64,000 nt of DNA, from NCBI GenBank assembly GCA_028714675.1, contig JAQTLV010000001.1, forward strand, positions 406,733-470,732, given 5' to 3'. A model generated the notes under the pieces. That model was not told the origin of the DNA, did not search any database, and saw only the letters and a program-made list of their open reading frames with translations. The translations under genes were made by a program, and so were the position numbers. How positions within the stretch are numbered: position 1 is the stretch's first letter; every line of letters begins with the position of its first letter. Source of the stretch: Sulfurovaceae bacterium. Its GTDB lineage: Bacteria; Campylobacterota; Campylobacteria; Campylobacterales; Sulfurovaceae. Positions 31,100 through 41,416 of this stretch are shown in pieces.

Positions 31100-32146
31100 A
31101 TGAAAAGAATGAGTATTGATGAAGCCGTTGAGTTAATCGAAAATGGCGATTTAAAAACTTTGGGAAAAATGGCTTATGAACGCAAAAAAGAGCTTCATCC
31201 AGAGGGTATTACAACTTTTGTTGTCGATAGAAATATAAATTATACAAATGTTTGTTGGGTTGATTGTAAATTTTGTGCATTTTACCGTCATGAAAAAGAA
31301 GAAGATGGATATATACTAAGTTTTGATGAGATAGATGAAAAAATTGATGAGCTTATAGCCATTGGTGGAACGCAGATACTTTTTCAGGGCGGTGTCCATC
31401 CAAAGCTCGAAATTGAGTGGTATGAAGATTTGGTTGAACATATTCACAACAAATATCCTTCTATTACTATTCATGGCTTTTCCGCAATTGAAATTGACTA
31501 TATAGCAAAAAGATCTCATATAAGCATAGAAGAAGTTTTAAAAAGACTTCAAGCAAAGGGTCTTAGCTCGATTCCTGGAGCAGGAGCTGAGATACTTAGT
31601 GATAGAGTTAGAGACATAATAGCACCCAAAAAACTTGATTCTGCCACTTGGTTGGAAGTGCATAGAACAGCACATAAAATTGGTATGAAATCAACAGCAA
31701 CCATGATGTTTGGTAGTGTTGAGACAGACAGAGAAATTGTTGAACATTGGGATTTGATAAGAAAACTTCAAGATGAAACAGGTGGGTTTAGAGCTTTTAT
31801 CATGTGGTCATTTCAAAGCGAAAATACACAACTCAAACAAGAAATCCCAGATATTCAAAAACAATCTTCCAATAGATATCTTAAGCTATTATCAGTTGCT
31901 CGATTATTTTTAGATAATTTTAAAAATATTCAAAGCTCATGGGTAACACAAGGAAGCTATATAGGACAACTAGCATTAATGTATGGTGCTAACGATTTAG
32001 GCTCGACTATGATGGAAGAAAATGTAGTTTCAGCAGCAGGTATTAAAAATGCTATGAATCAACAGCAAATGATAGACCTCATAAAAGATATAGGTGAAAA
32101 TCCAGCTAAGAGAAATACAGCCTATGAGATTTTGGAGAGATTTTGA
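31100..32146 (+). CDS. mqnC: Cyclic dehypoxanthinyl futalosine synthase (radical SAM)
   Basis: MqnC is a radical SAM enzyme that cyclises dehypoxanthine futalosine in the futalosine route to menaquinone. The iron-sulfur motif is C-x3-C-x2-C: Cys52, Cys56 and Cys59 in VCWVDCKFC. The family segments GGTQILFQGGVHPKLEIEWY and GLSSIPGAGAEILSDRVRD are clear. I chose ATG 31100 because AGAGAG precedes it; an in-frame GTG at 31076 would add eight residues. A menaquinone-futalosine route is characteristic of Campylobacterota. The stop overlaps the TTG start of the M16-like gene. Confidence 0.93.
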   Translation: MKRMSIDEAVELIENGDLKTLGKMAYERKKELHPEGITTFVVDRNINYTNVCWVDCKFCAFYRHEKEEDGYILSFDEIDEKIDELIAIGGTQILFQGGVHPKLEIEWYEDLVEHIHNKYPSITIHGFSAIEIDYIAKRSHISIEEVLKRLQAKGLSSIPGAGAEILSDRVRDIIAPKKLDSATWLEVHRTAHKIGMKSTATMMFGSVETDREIVEHWDLIRKLQDETGGFRAFIMWSFQSENTQLKQEIPDIQKQSSNRYLKLLSVARLFLDNFKNIQSSWVTQGSYIGQLALMYGANDLGSTMMEENVVSAAGIKNAMNQQQMIDLIKDIGENPAKRNTAYEILERF

Positions 32147-33432
32147 AAAAAATCATTTTTTTAGTATTTATATTTTTTGAAGGAGTCGCTATGAGCGCAA
32201 GCGTATTTGATATTGATGTTAATGGACATAAAGTTCCTTTGATTTTTGAGGAGAACAAAGCTCTTCCGATTATATCAATGCAAATAGTTTTTACAAATAG
32301 TGGGCAATTAAGTTCTAAAAAAGATGGGCTTGTAAGTATGAGCACTTCTTTATTAAACGAAGGAACAAAAAAAAGTGGAAGTGTAGGGTTTGCTACTAAG
32401 CTTGATGATAAAGCCATAACTATATCATCTTATGCAGGAAGAGAAAATTTTGTTATAGTTGCAAGTAGTCTCAAAAGTGAATTTAAAACTGCTGTTTTAC
32501 TTCTTGAAGAGTTATTAAAAGATCCAAATTATACAGACGATACCCTCTCTAAAATTAAAATGCAAAAAATGGGATGGTTGGAGCAAAAGAAAAGTGATTT
32601 TGACTATCTTGGTGCATTAACTTTGAGACAAAATCTCTTTGAAGGTACCAATTTAGCAAGGGATTATGAGGGAACACCAAAAAGTATCAAATCAATGACA
32701 CTTGACGAGATGAAGGATTTTATACATTCACATTTGGGCTACAATAATGCCATAATGGTGTTAGGTGGTGATTTGAGCTTGGACGATGCAAAGAATATAA
32801 CCAAAAATATTTTATCTAATCTACCACAAACACAGCCTAAAATTTTACCAAAATTAAAAGTATCAGATAAAGAGATTGTAAAGTATCTTTACAACAATGA
32901 TACACAACAAGCATATATATATTTTGGAGCCCCTTTTGATTTTGATTATAGTTCAGATGAGCAATACAAAGCAAAAATTATGGAATATATTCTTGGCAGT
33001 GGAGGTTTTGGCAGTCGCATCATGGAAGAGATAAGAGTAAAGCGGGGTTTGGCATATAGTGCTTATGCAACACTTCAAAGGACAAAAAGTGCAAGTTATC
33101 TCAGTGGATATCTACAAACAAAACTCGAAAATGAACAAAAAGCAAAAGAGATAGTTAGAGAAGTGATAGGCGATTTTGTAAAAAATGGCATAACACAAAA
33201 AGAACTTGATGAAGCAAAAGAGTTTTTAATAGGTAGTGAGGCACTGAGAGTTGAAACACTATCTCAGAGATTAAATAGGGCTTTTGATGATTATTATTAT
33301 GGTAGACCATTGGATTTTTCAAATGAACAAAACAAACTCATCCAAAGTGTTACACTTAAAGAAATGAATGATTTTATAGCATCACACAAAGAGATAATCA
33401 AAATATCATTTGGGGTAGTTACGAAAAAGTGA
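32143..33432 (+). CDS. M16-family peptidase-like protein lacking the zinc motif
   Basis: The 429-residue protein has the two-domain M16 (pitrilysin/processing peptidase) layout. It starts at a TTG overlapping the mqnC stop, with GGAGAG upstream, and begins with a signal-peptide-like MKKIIFLVFIFFEGVAMSA. Where active M16 enzymes carry HxxEH, this protein has VSMSTSLLNEGTKKSG, so no zinc ligands are visible. The C-terminal substrate-binding half is intact (FGSRIMEEIRVKRGLAYSAYATL). It is probably a non-catalytic or partner subunit exported to the periplasm. No active partner is adjacent. Confidence 0.85.
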   Translation: MKKIIFLVFIFFEGVAMSASVFDIDVNGHKVPLIFEENKALPIISMQIVFTNSGQLSSKKDGLVSMSTSLLNEGTKKSGSVGFATKLDDKAITISSYAGRENFVIVASSLKSEFKTAVLLLEELLKDPNYTDDTLSKIKMQKMGWLEQKKSDFDYLGALTLRQNLFEGTNLARDYEGTPKSIKSMTLDEMKDFIHSHLGYNNAIMVLGGDLSLDDAKNITKNILSNLPQTQPKILPKLKVSDKEIVKYLYNNDTQQAYIYFGAPFDFDYSSDEQYKAKIMEYILGSGGFGSRIMEEIRVKRGLAYSAYATLQRTKSASYLSGYLQTKLENEQKAKEIVREVIGDFVKNGITQKELDEAKEFLIGSEALRVETLSQRLNRAFDDYYYGRPLDFSNEQNKLIQSVTLKEMNDFIASHKEIIKISFGVVTKK

Positions 33433-33523
33433 GCAACTCTTTGCTTATTGTTTTTATGTCATTTTGTCATATTTTTTGACAAAGTTTAAATCTTTTTGAT
33501 AACATACTACCATAGAGGTAAAA

Positions 33524-35317
33524 ATGCAAAATCAAAAAGAGATACTTTCTAAGTTAAAGTTTTCATCATTGCTAGATTTGGCACTATTTGTACCATCTAA
33601 TTATGATGATACAACTCTCTCGAATTCTTTGTCTATTGGAGAAGAAATAGTTGCTTTGGCTCGTGTTGAAAGCGTAAAGAAACTTGGCAATAAACTCCAA
33701 ATAAATCTTTTTTTACCAAAATTTAAAAGAGTTATAAATGCAACACTTTTCAAAGTAACACCTTACCACTTTGCAGCATTTAGTATCGGCTCAGAACTTT
33801 TTATGAAAGGTAAATTATCTGAATTTAATGGCTTCTTGCAATTCTCGCAGCCTAAAAAAATAACAATGATAGATAAAATTATCCCAAAATACAAAACAAC
33901 ATTAAAAAATAGCGAAGTTTTACAAATAGTTGAAAGTCTTATCAGCTATGAAAATTTAAAAAATGAAGGTTTGAATGAAGTTGAAATTCAAACCATTTTA
34001 ATGTTGCATTTTCCAAAAAATCTTAGTGATATTTTACTAAATAAAATATACAAAAGTGACATCATCAAAACCCTAAAAATCATAGAAGCATATAATCATC
34101 TCAAAAAATTAAAAGGCAAAAGAGTTGATTTCCCGCCAAGTGCTATTTTAGATAATGATATAAAATCTTTTATAAGTTCGCTTCCATTTAATCTAACAGA
34201 TGAGCAACTCAAAGTTATATATGAGATAAAAGCAGATTTTTTAAATCCAAAAAAAGCAGCCAAAAGAGTTATCATAGGAGATGTTGGGAGTGGGAAAACA
34301 CTAGTTATTTTAGCAAGTGCGATGATGGCATTACCAAAAAAAAGCATTTTAATGGCACCTACATCACTTTTGGCATTTCAGTTATATGAAGAGGCTATAA
34401 AGTTTTTACCAAAAAGTATCAAAATAGCACTTGTTATGCAAAGCAAAAATATTGGTGATTACAAAGAAGCCGATTTTATCATAGGTACACATGCACTACT
34501 TTACAAAGATGATTTGCCACAAATTGATTTGGTAATGGTAGATGAGCAACACCGTTTCGGGACAAATCAGAGAAATTTATTATCCAAACTTACTTCAAAA
34601 AAAGATAAAAAAGCTCATGGTCTGCAGTTTTCTGCCACGCCAATTCCAAGAACACAAGCCATGATGGATTCGGCACTTGTTGATGTGAGCTTGATAACTA
34701 CAACACCGTTTGACAAAGATACATCCACACAGATCATATCAAAAGATGATTTTTCATCCTTGCTCTCATGCATAAAAAGTGAAATTTCCAAAGGTTATCA
34801 GATTCTCATTGTATATCCACTTGTTGAACAAAGTGAACAGATACCATATCAATCTATTGATGAGGCAAGAGGTTTTTGGGAAAAAAACTTTGAAAATGTT
34901 TATGTAACACATGGCAAAGACAAAGAAAAAGATGAGGTATTGCTTGACTTTAGAGAAAAAGGCGACATACTACTAGCAACTACTGTAGTGGAAGTTGGTA
35001 TTTCGTTGCCTCGCCTTACTCTTGTTGTTATAGTAGGAGCAGAGAGACTAGGACTTGCAACACTTCATCAGCTCAGAGGCAGGGTTGGAAGACTGGGAAT
35101 CAAGAGTCATTGTTATCTATATACTCATAACATACAAAATGAAAGACTTGAGAAGTTTGCAAATACAACAAGTGGTTTTGATATAGCACGGCTTGATTTA
35201 GAGTTTAGAAATAGTGGCGATATCATAGATGGCACCATGCAAAGTGGACAAAAATTCAAATGGCTTGATATGGCAAACGATGAAGAGATAATCAAAAATG
35301 CGATGACGAGAGTTTGA
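33524..35317 (+). CDS. recG: ATP-dependent DNA helicase RecG
   Basis: RecG remodels stalled replication forks and Holliday junctions. The 597-residue protein has an N-terminal wedge/OB domain (residues 1-150, shorter than the E. coli form of about 690 residues) and a superfamily 2 helicase core. Motif I is GDVGSGKT (about 247-254), motif II DEQHRFG, motif III FSATPIPRTQAM, and the late motifs are VVEVGISLPRLT and QLRGRVGRLG. Shorter RecG forms are usual in Campylobacterota. The next gene starts 114 bp downstream. Confidence 0.94.
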   Translation: MQNQKEILSKLKFSSLLDLALFVPSNYDDTTLSNSLSIGEEIVALARVESVKKLGNKLQINLFLPKFKRVINATLFKVTPYHFAAFSIGSELFMKGKLSEFNGFLQFSQPKKITMIDKIIPKYKTTLKNSEVLQIVESLISYENLKNEGLNEVEIQTILMLHFPKNLSDILLNKIYKSDIIKTLKIIEAYNHLKKLKGKRVDFPPSAILDNDIKSFISSLPFNLTDEQLKVIYEIKADFLNPKKAAKRVIIGDVGSGKTLVILASAMMALPKKSILMAPTSLLAFQLYEEAIKFLPKSIKIALVMQSKNIGDYKEADFIIGTHALLYKDDLPQIDLVMVDEQHRFGTNQRNLLSKLTSKKDKKAHGLQFSATPIPRTQAMMDSALVDVSLITTTPFDKDTSTQIISKDDFSSLLSCIKSEISKGYQILIVYPLVEQSEQIPYQSIDEARGFWEKNFENVYVTHGKDKEKDEVLLDFREKGDILLATTVVEVGISLPRLTLVVIVGAERLGLATLHQLRGRVGRLGIKSHCYLYTHNIQNERLEKFANTTSGFDIARLDLEFRNSGDIIDGTMQSGQKFKWLDMANDEEIIKNAMTRV

Positions 35318-35387
35318 ACATTAATAAAAATATTAATTATTATAATTTCTTGCTTTTTTATATATTTTGTAGTATCATAGTATATGG

Positions 35388-35403
35388 GGTATAACTATAT
35401 ACC
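35388..35403. promoter_or_regulatory. Inverted repeat before the exoprotein gene
   Basis: GGTATA-ACTA-TATACC is a perfect 6-bp inverted repeat that extends to TAT/ATA with a two-base bulge. It sits 28 bp before the start codon at 35431 and 15 bp before the strong Shine-Dalgarno GGGAGGT. It could be an operator or a 5'-leader hairpin controlling the pilin-like operon. No regulator is identified. Confidence 0.35.
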
Positions 35404-35430
35404 ATAAAGGTACCACAGGGAGGTGCAACT

Positions 35431-38400
35431 ATGAAAATGGGATTAATTTTAAGAAATATAATAATTTTTGTATTATTTGGGACTATTTTAAGTTTTGGGG
35501 CAAGTTTTAGAATAGATAATCCTTCTGCTGTTAACGAAGGGAACAGCGGAACCCAGAACTTAAGATTTACTATTGCTCTTTATGGGCCATGTACAAAGAA
35601 TGTTGTATATACTGTTAAGTATAAAACAATTAATGTAACTGCAACTGCTGGTAGTGACTATGCTTATACAAGCGGAACAGCAACTATACAACCAAGCAGG
35701 AGCAGAAGCTCCACATCATCGAGCTGTGGAACATATTCAGTTTATGTGCCAATATATGGAGATACAGTTTTTGAACCAGATGAAACTTTTACCGTAAAAC
35801 TTGAAGATGTTAGTAGTAATGCAGGGATATCAGATAATAGTGGAACTGGTACCATAAAAAATGATGACGCTGTTGGTGTCGTAAGCGACTTTGGAATAAG
35901 ATATAAAACAAATCTTAAGGGCAATATGAAAGTAATAGGTAATACCGTTCTTGCTCCAAGCGGTTTTACAGAATCATCAGTGTCAAATTCTGAAACTGAT
36001 TTAAGATTTGTTAATGTTGATAGTGATCCAAATACATTTAACTTTTCTAGCGCAGTACTTTCAGATAGTGCAATAACAAGTCCTACAGCAGCAAAAGTTA
36101 AATGGGCTGGACTTTATTGGAGTGGTTATCTTCATACATTTGATGGAAATGATATATCAAATACAACAGTAAGAAGCAATACGCAATATAGAACACTTTC
36201 TAGTGTTGCAGATATAGACAATGTAATACAAAACCATACAATAAAATTTAAAATAGGTTCTACTTCATATGATATATCAAATCATACAGTTTTAGGTGAG
36301 ATATCATTTATGACCGGTAGCTATAACTCTTATTCTTATGGTTGTTTCGCAGATGTTACAAGCATCATGCAAGGAAGTGATCCAAGGGGAACTTACGGGG
36401 TAGGGAATATACCATCTATGGAAGGTGCTACGGATGATGGTGGAACATATGATGGTCTTGGGAATTCTGGAGCTTGGACACTTGTAGTTATATATGAAAA
36501 TACTTCAGCTGGAGAAAAAACCAGAAATGCTACAGTATTTGATGGTTTTGTAAAGGTCGAGAGTGGCAATTCAAAAATAATCAATGTGAGTGGCTTTAAA
36601 ACACCAAAAGGTGGCGATGTTGATTCAACGCTTTCAATTTTTGCTAGCGAAGGCGATAGATATATAACAGGAGATCAGTTTGTATTTAAAAATATAGATG
36701 GGGATAAAGCAAACCAAGAAGCTACACTTTCCAGTTCGAGCGGAAATAATAACTACTTTAATTCATCTATAACAGGCGTTGATAATAGAGTACCAAATAT
36801 AATAAATAATAATGGTATTGATATACATACAGATCAGATTGGAACAAATGGTTATAATATTGTTTCAACAAATCAAACACAAGCTAGAATTACTTTAAGC
36901 TCAACAGGAGATGTTTATTATCCAATAATGGTTGGATTTGCAACTGAGCTTTATATGCCAAAACTTTGTTATGATTATAGTGCAACCATTGATGGTGAAT
37001 TGATGCAAATGGGCTCAACCATTAGAACATTTATGCCACATAAAAATGATGGAACATTAGCTAGCAAAGTATTTATCAGATCATTAGAGGGGGATTTTCC
37101 ATATGTTAAAAGTATGCTCAAAATTAAGTGGACTGATGTAACATCTCCGACATCTTTAAATCCACCTATGTTTTCTTTTGCGGATGCTTTGGTGCAAAAT
37201 CCACATGAATATGCATATGTTGAACCAGAATATGTTAATCAAAGCGATGGTCTTTATTATATAGGTACAGATAACTCTGGAAGTGGAGGATATCGAGGAA
37301 CGATTGCTCCTTATGAAAGTTTATATGCTGTTTCAAATTTTGAATCAGAAAAGCTTTATGGGTCAACTATTCAGCTGGATGCTGAAGTCACAACTTCATT
37401 GGCTTTAGACCAGAATGATACGGCATCTTTAACAAACTATACTTACTCTACGAGTGATGGTACGCTTGAAGTTTGTCCAGGTGTGCTTACATATAATCCA
37501 ATGTGGTATCAGTTTAATGTGGAAAATTATAATTCAAGTCTCGGCGATTATAGACTAAATACACAAGTTACAGGTACGGATTATAATTTGCAAGTTGTTT
37601 CATATACAAAAGATGCAAGCGATGAATATACAATCAGAACCTCATATAAAGGAGCTATAGAGGTTGAGCCATTTGAAATACCATCATTTCAAAGTTTAGG
37701 GTCATATGATGAAAATAAATATAGTTTTGACAGGATATGCGAAGACTCATCAAATGGGAAATCATGGTCTGATGGTAAAAGACACTTTAGTTATTTTGAT
37801 AATACTTGGAGAACACCTCTTGACTTAACGGCCAATGACAATAAATTTGCTATGAGAAATTCAGGAGTTAGATTGTGGGTTTTGATAGCAGATTATGATG
37901 GTGATGGAAAGCTTACTGATGTGGCTTTAAATAACAATTGCGTAAATACAAGTGGAAGTTGCTTTAAAAGTCTTTATGCAAATGATTCTTTTTACAAAAC
38001 AGTTAATAATTGTGATACAGCATGTGGTAGTACTTCAAGCGATGAGACTTGCTATCAATGTCTAAAAACATATTATTCTCAACCCATATGTTCTAGGGAC
38101 AATTTTTCCGTTCGTCCTTATGCAATTGATTTAAATGCATCAAATGTAAACAATTTAAATCAACAAATACTAATGAGTAAAAATGATGGAAGTGTTAAAA
38201 ATATTAATATAATCAGTGGCGACTATAATTATACATCAAGTTATCATCCTATTAGTGCACCAACATCTAGTGTTGAAACTGAAGGATATTATTTTAGATT
38301 ATTGGCTGGTGCTAGAGAAATCGCAAATTCTGCAATTAGTAGTATTGATGAATTTTTTGGATTAGAGTTTGTAACTGTTGGCATAACATCATGTAAAGAT

Positions 38401-39813
38401 TCAAATCATTCTAAATTGACTTATAAACCAGATAATATAAATCTTTCACCATGGAAAATTTATAATGATAATGTAGGAAAATATAATCTTGAATTGCTTG
38501 ATAGAAATTGGACAATGGTAGACCAAGCAAGATATAAATATAAAACCACATTTCCTTTCAATGGATATGCAAAAACTAACGATTGTACTCCAGATTCTGC
38601 TGAATTGACAGGAGTTAGTGGATCTGGATGTAATGTTCAATCTTTTGATGTTGGTTCATACAATAAAATTCCAGTTAGACTTTTGCCTTATAAAATAGAT
38701 ATTTCATCTCTTGCCATGACAGCAACACCAAATACTTTAAATACATGGGTATATATGAATGATTTAGCTAGAGATATTACTATGGCAATAAAAGTAGAAG
38801 GTATAATAAGACCATTAACTAGAGATAATAAGGTAACATCAAACTTTACGCAGGGATGTTATGCAACCGATGTAAACTTGTCAATGGATTATAATAGTAC
38901 TGATTTTAATGCGTCTAAAACAACTGATATAGCAGTAGAGAATTTGCAAAATCATAATATGGGTACTGTTGGACTTAGATATACAATCGCAAGTAACAAT
39001 GATGGAAATTATACTAATGCAGATATAAATAATACCAAAAGAATTACCATATCAAAAGATTTGTTTAAGTATGACAATAACGGAACAATGCCTATTGATA
39101 TTAGATTTAATATCACTAAGATATGGGATAAAGTTACAAATCCTGTAACAATTTTATTCAAAAAACTTACATCAGTAGCTGATACTTTTAAAGCATGGTT
39201 TAATGGAGCTGAAAATAGCTATACGCCAAATGATAAAAGAGATTATAATGAAAATAAAACATTCATTTATGGTAGAGTATATACACCTTTAGAAACAGAT
39301 GGAGCAAAAGTTACGGGGGATAGTAAGAATTTTGTGTTATATGCTATAGCTTATGTTAGCAGTGCAGTAAAAGCACAATCTCTGCCAAATATTTTTGATG
39401 CAAATGGTGATGCTGTTATAACTCCTTTTGAAGGTCTTTGGTATCTTGTGGAAGATCATAGTGCAACAGATATTGATGGGAAGGTTATTGGTTTAGTTGA
39501 TTTAAATGGTAGTGCGACAGTCACACCAAATTCAAACATATTGTTTGATAATTTATCACCAAACAAATCAGGGGTTACTGGAAATATAAATGTTTCTTAT
39601 CCTAAAGGCGGGGGAAGAATAAGACCATATATTGCACTGGTAGAAATAAATCCTGATATTTGGCTCAAATATCATCCAACAAAAGTCAATGGAAATCCAG
39701 AGTTTAGCATAAGATTTGAAGATTTGGGATACAATTGGGCAGGACAAGGAAATACTGGTAATATCATAAAACAAACCATTACTCCAAATTCAAAAAATAA
39801 AGTTAATTGGTAG
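35431..39813 (+). CDS. Large exported protein with Calx-beta-like N-terminus and MshQ-like C-terminal half
   Basis: This 1460-residue protein starts with a signal peptide (residues 1-24, ending LSFGAS). Residues about 25-150 look like a Calx-beta domain: NEGNSGTQNLRF, GDTVFEPDETFTVKLEDV and GTGTIKNDD. Residues about 160-500 form a second beta-rich domain with VKWAGLYWSGYL and GAWTLVVIYE, resembling surface-protein modules in bacterial adhesins. The C-terminal part is cysteine-containing (ten or more Cys between 834 and 886) with CSRDNFSVRPYAIDL, similar to DUF6701/MshQ-type proteins. It leads an operon of pseudopilins. It is likely displayed at a pilus tip or on the surface, as inferred from its neighbours. 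Confidence 0.75.
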   Translation: MKMGLILRNIIIFVLFGTILSFGASFRIDNPSAVNEGNSGTQNLRFTIALYGPCTKNVVYTVKYKTINVTATAGSDYAYTSGTATIQPSRSRSSTSSSCGTYSVYVPIYGDTVFEPDETFTVKLEDVSSNAGISDNSGTGTIKNDDAVGVVSDFGIRYKTNLKGNMKVIGNTVLAPSGFTESSVSNSETDLRFVNVDSDPNTFNFSSAVLSDSAITSPTAAKVKWAGLYWSGYLHTFDGNDISNTTVRSNTQYRTLSSVADIDNVIQNHTIKFKIGSTSYDISNHTVLGEISFMTGSYNSYSYGCFADVTSIMQGSDPRGTYGVGNIPSMEGATDDGGTYDGLGNSGAWTLVVIYENTSAGEKTRNATVFDGFVKVESGNSKIINVSGFKTPKGGDVDSTLSIFASEGDRYITGDQFVFKNIDGDKANQEATLSSSSGNNNYFNSSITGVDNRVPNIINNNGIDIHTDQIGTNGYNIVSTNQTQARITLSSTGDVYYPIMVGFATELYMPKLCYDYSATIDGELMQMGSTIRTFMPHKNDGTLASKVFIRSLEGDFPYVKSMLKIKWTDVTSPTSLNPPMFSFADALVQNPHEYAYVEPEYVNQSDGLYYIGTDNSGSGGYRGTIAPYESLYAVSNFESEKLYGSTIQLDAEVTTSLALDQNDTASLTNYTYSTSDGTLEVCPGVLTYNPMWYQFNVENYNSSLGDYRLNTQVTGTDYNLQVVSYTKDASDEYTIRTSYKGAIEVEPFEIPSFQSLGSYDENKYSFDRICEDSSNGKSWSDGKRHFSYFDNTWRTPLDLTANDNKFAMRNSGVRLWVLIADYDGDGKLTDVALNNNCVNTSGSCFKSLYANDSFYKTVNNCDTACGSTSSDETCYQCLKTYYSQPICSRDNFSVRPYAIDLNASNVNNLNQQILMSKNDGSVKNINIISGDYNYTSSYHPISAPTSSVETEGYYFRLLAGAREIANSAISSIDEFFGLEFVTVGITSCKDSNHSKLTYKPDNINLSPWKIYNDNVGKYNLELLDRNWTMVDQARYKYKTTFPFNGYAKTNDCTPDSAELTGVSGSGCNVQSFDVGSYNKIPVRLLPYKIDISSLAMTATPNTLNTWVYMNDLARDITMAIKVEGIIRPLTRDNKVTSNFTQGCYATDVNLSMDYNSTDFNASKTTDIAVENLQNHNMGTVGLRYTIASNNDGNYTNADINNTKRITISKDLFKYDNNGTMPIDIRFNITKIWDKVTNPVTILFKKLTSVADTFKAWFNGAENSYTPNDKRDYNENKTFIYGRVYTPLETDGAKVTGDSKNFVLYAIAYVSSAVKAQSLPNIFDANGDAVITPFEGLWYLVEDHSATDIDGKVIGLVDLNGSATVTPNSNILFDNLSPNKSGVTGNINVSYPKGGGRIRPYIALVEINPDIWLKYHPTKVNGNPEFSIRFEDLGYNWAGQGNTGNIIKQTITPNSKNKVNW

Positions 39814-39821
39814 GGTGAGAT

Positions 39822-40490
39822 ATGAAAAGCACTAGAAAAGCCATAGCAATGATAGAGCTTATATTTGCTATTGTTGTTATGGGTATAGCGATGCTTGCTA
39901 TACCAATGATTACCTCTCAAACCATAAAAGGTAGTGAGAGTGCCTTGATGCAAGAATCTGTTTCTGCAGCAGCTTCCGAGCTTAATATGATACTTGCAAA
40001 ACCATGGGATAGTAATGGAACAGATGAAAGTTTAGGTTCTCCTATTCTCAGAACAAACTCTCTTGTTTTTGATTCTAGGGCAGGATTAGATGGGAATAAT
40101 TCAAGAACAAGATTTTATTTTGGGATTAGAGCGGATGCTTCAAATAATGTATATGATCCAGACGAAAATGATATAGGTGATTTTAATGGCAAAGTTGAAA
40201 CTCTAACTGTCTATAATAGCGAAACGACTAATGCCACTCAAGGTGATTATGCAGATGTGAATATAAACATGACTACAACAGTTGATTTTATTCCAGATAA
40301 TATAGTTTTAGGACCAAGTACAACTTTTGATTTTAGCTCAGCTGCTCCAGCTGCTGGAGGAACAACAAGTATTAAAAGAGTTACAACAACACTTACTTCA
40401 ACAGAACCTGCATTTGCAGACAAACAAATAGTTTTACAATCATTCAGCTGTAACATAGGTATAGCGAAATCAAAAACGAATGGTAGCTAA
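39822..40490 (+). CDS. Pseudopilin-like protein with prepilin cleavage signal
   Basis: The 222-residue protein has a type IV prepilin/pseudopilin N-terminus: charged MKSTRKA, then AIAMIELIFAIVVMGIAMLAIPMI with the +5 glutamate (in MIELIFA). The prepilin peptidase would cut just before the hydrophobic helix. The rest is a soluble Thr/Ser/Asn-rich domain with PAAGGTTSIKRV near the end, resembling MSHA-type minor pilins (MshO/MshD kind). It starts 8 bp after the large exported protein. No pilus motor or secretin gene is in the window. Confidence 0.75.
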   Translation: MKSTRKAIAMIELIFAIVVMGIAMLAIPMITSQTIKGSESALMQESVSAAASELNMILAKPWDSNGTDESLGSPILRTNSLVFDSRAGLDGNNSRTRFYFGIRADASNNVYDPDENDIGDFNGKVETLTVYNSETTNATQGDYADVNINMTTTVDFIPDNIVLGPSTTFDFSSAAPAAGGTTSIKRVTTTLTSTEPAFADKQIVLQSFSCNIGIAKSKTNGS

Positions 40491-40492
40491 AT

Positions 40493-41416
40493 ATGAAAAA
40501 TACAATGAGCATGAAAAAAGCATTTAGCATGGTAGAGCTTGTATTCGTTATAGTGGTGCTAGGTATTGTAGCATCTATAAGTGCGGATACAATAGCTCAG
40601 GTTTTTAAAAACACCATTCCACAAAAAGCAACACAGCTTGCTTCTGTAAAAACAGAAATCGCGGCACAAGAAATTGCAAATAGATTAAGGTATGCGGTTC
40701 CTTGGAGTTTAGTTGCTAAGCTAGCGGCAGGTACAGCACCAGTTGCACTTGGTGATTTGCCTGCTGGTGATACAACACATACAGTTGTTGAATGGGTTGG
40801 TGTTGATGGCGATAGTTTTGAGGCTACAACAACTCCTGGGTGGAGTGGATATTGTGATGTTGACAATTCTACTGTAGTTAACTGTCCCACACCAGGAAGT
40901 TCCTTGGCAAATACTGATACCATTATAAGCAATTTAAATGGTGGTGGTGTAGGCATAGGAAATGCGGTAGCATTATTTAAAACTACTAATTGCGAAGGGA
41001 CATCACAGTATTTGCCTAGCACTATAGGGTTAACAGGGGCAGGCACACAATGTGCATTTCCATTGATGGGTACAGGCGGAGGAAATAATTTAACATTTGC
41101 AAATACTCCAAAAATAAGAGGAGATATGTATGCCCTTGCTTGGAGTGCTTATGCTCTTGTTCCAACAGCATGGAGAGATATAAATGGTGATGGTACAGTT
41201 GATGTATTTGATTTAGAACTAAGATATAATTATCAGCCATGGGCTGGAGGAACATTTGTTGGTGCAAGCAATCAAGTTCTTCTAAATAATGTTTCTGTTT
41301 TTAGGATTTCTCAATCCGATAATGTCATAAGATTCAAAATATGTGTAAAACAACCAATAGGTGGTGGAAGCACAGATTTTATATCTATGTGTAAAGAAAA
41401 GGTGGTAGTAAGATGA
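40493..41416 (+). CDS. Second pseudopilin-like protein
   Basis: The 307-residue protein has a clear prepilin signal: MKNTMSMKKA|FSMVELVFVIVVLGIVASIS, with cleavage expected before Phe and Glu at +5. A globular domain with several cysteine pairs follows (near residues 122-132 and 165-181, for example NCPTPGSS and TNCEGTSQ). Its length and late position resemble GspJ/MshO-type minor pilins. It overlaps the third pseudopilin by 4 bp. It should be exported and placed in a pilus or pseudopilus. Confidence 0.77.
   Translation: MKNTMSMKKAFSMVELVFVIVVLGIVASISADTIAQVFKNTIPQKATQLASVKTEIAAQEIANRLRYAVPWSLVAKLAAGTAPVALGDLPAGDTTHTVVEWVGVDGDSFEATTTPGWSGYCDVDNSTVVNCPTPGSSLANTDTIISNLNGGGVGIGNAVALFKTTNCEGTSQYLPSTIGLTGAGTQCAFPLMGTGGGNNLTFANTPKIRGDMYALAWSAYALVPTAWRDINGDGTVDVFDLELRYNYQPWAGGTFVGASNQVLLNNVSVFRISQSDNVIRFKICVKQPIGGGSTDFISMCKEKVVVR

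Noticed and set aside
35320..35337. ATTAATA/TATTAAT inverted repeat after recG
   Set aside because: All A/T and without a T-run; likely to occur by chance in this composition.
40597..41046. 149-codon open frame on the minus strand
   Set aside because: Antisense to the second pseudopilin gene; Pro/Thr-rich composition is a mirror of the Gly/Thr codons of that gene.
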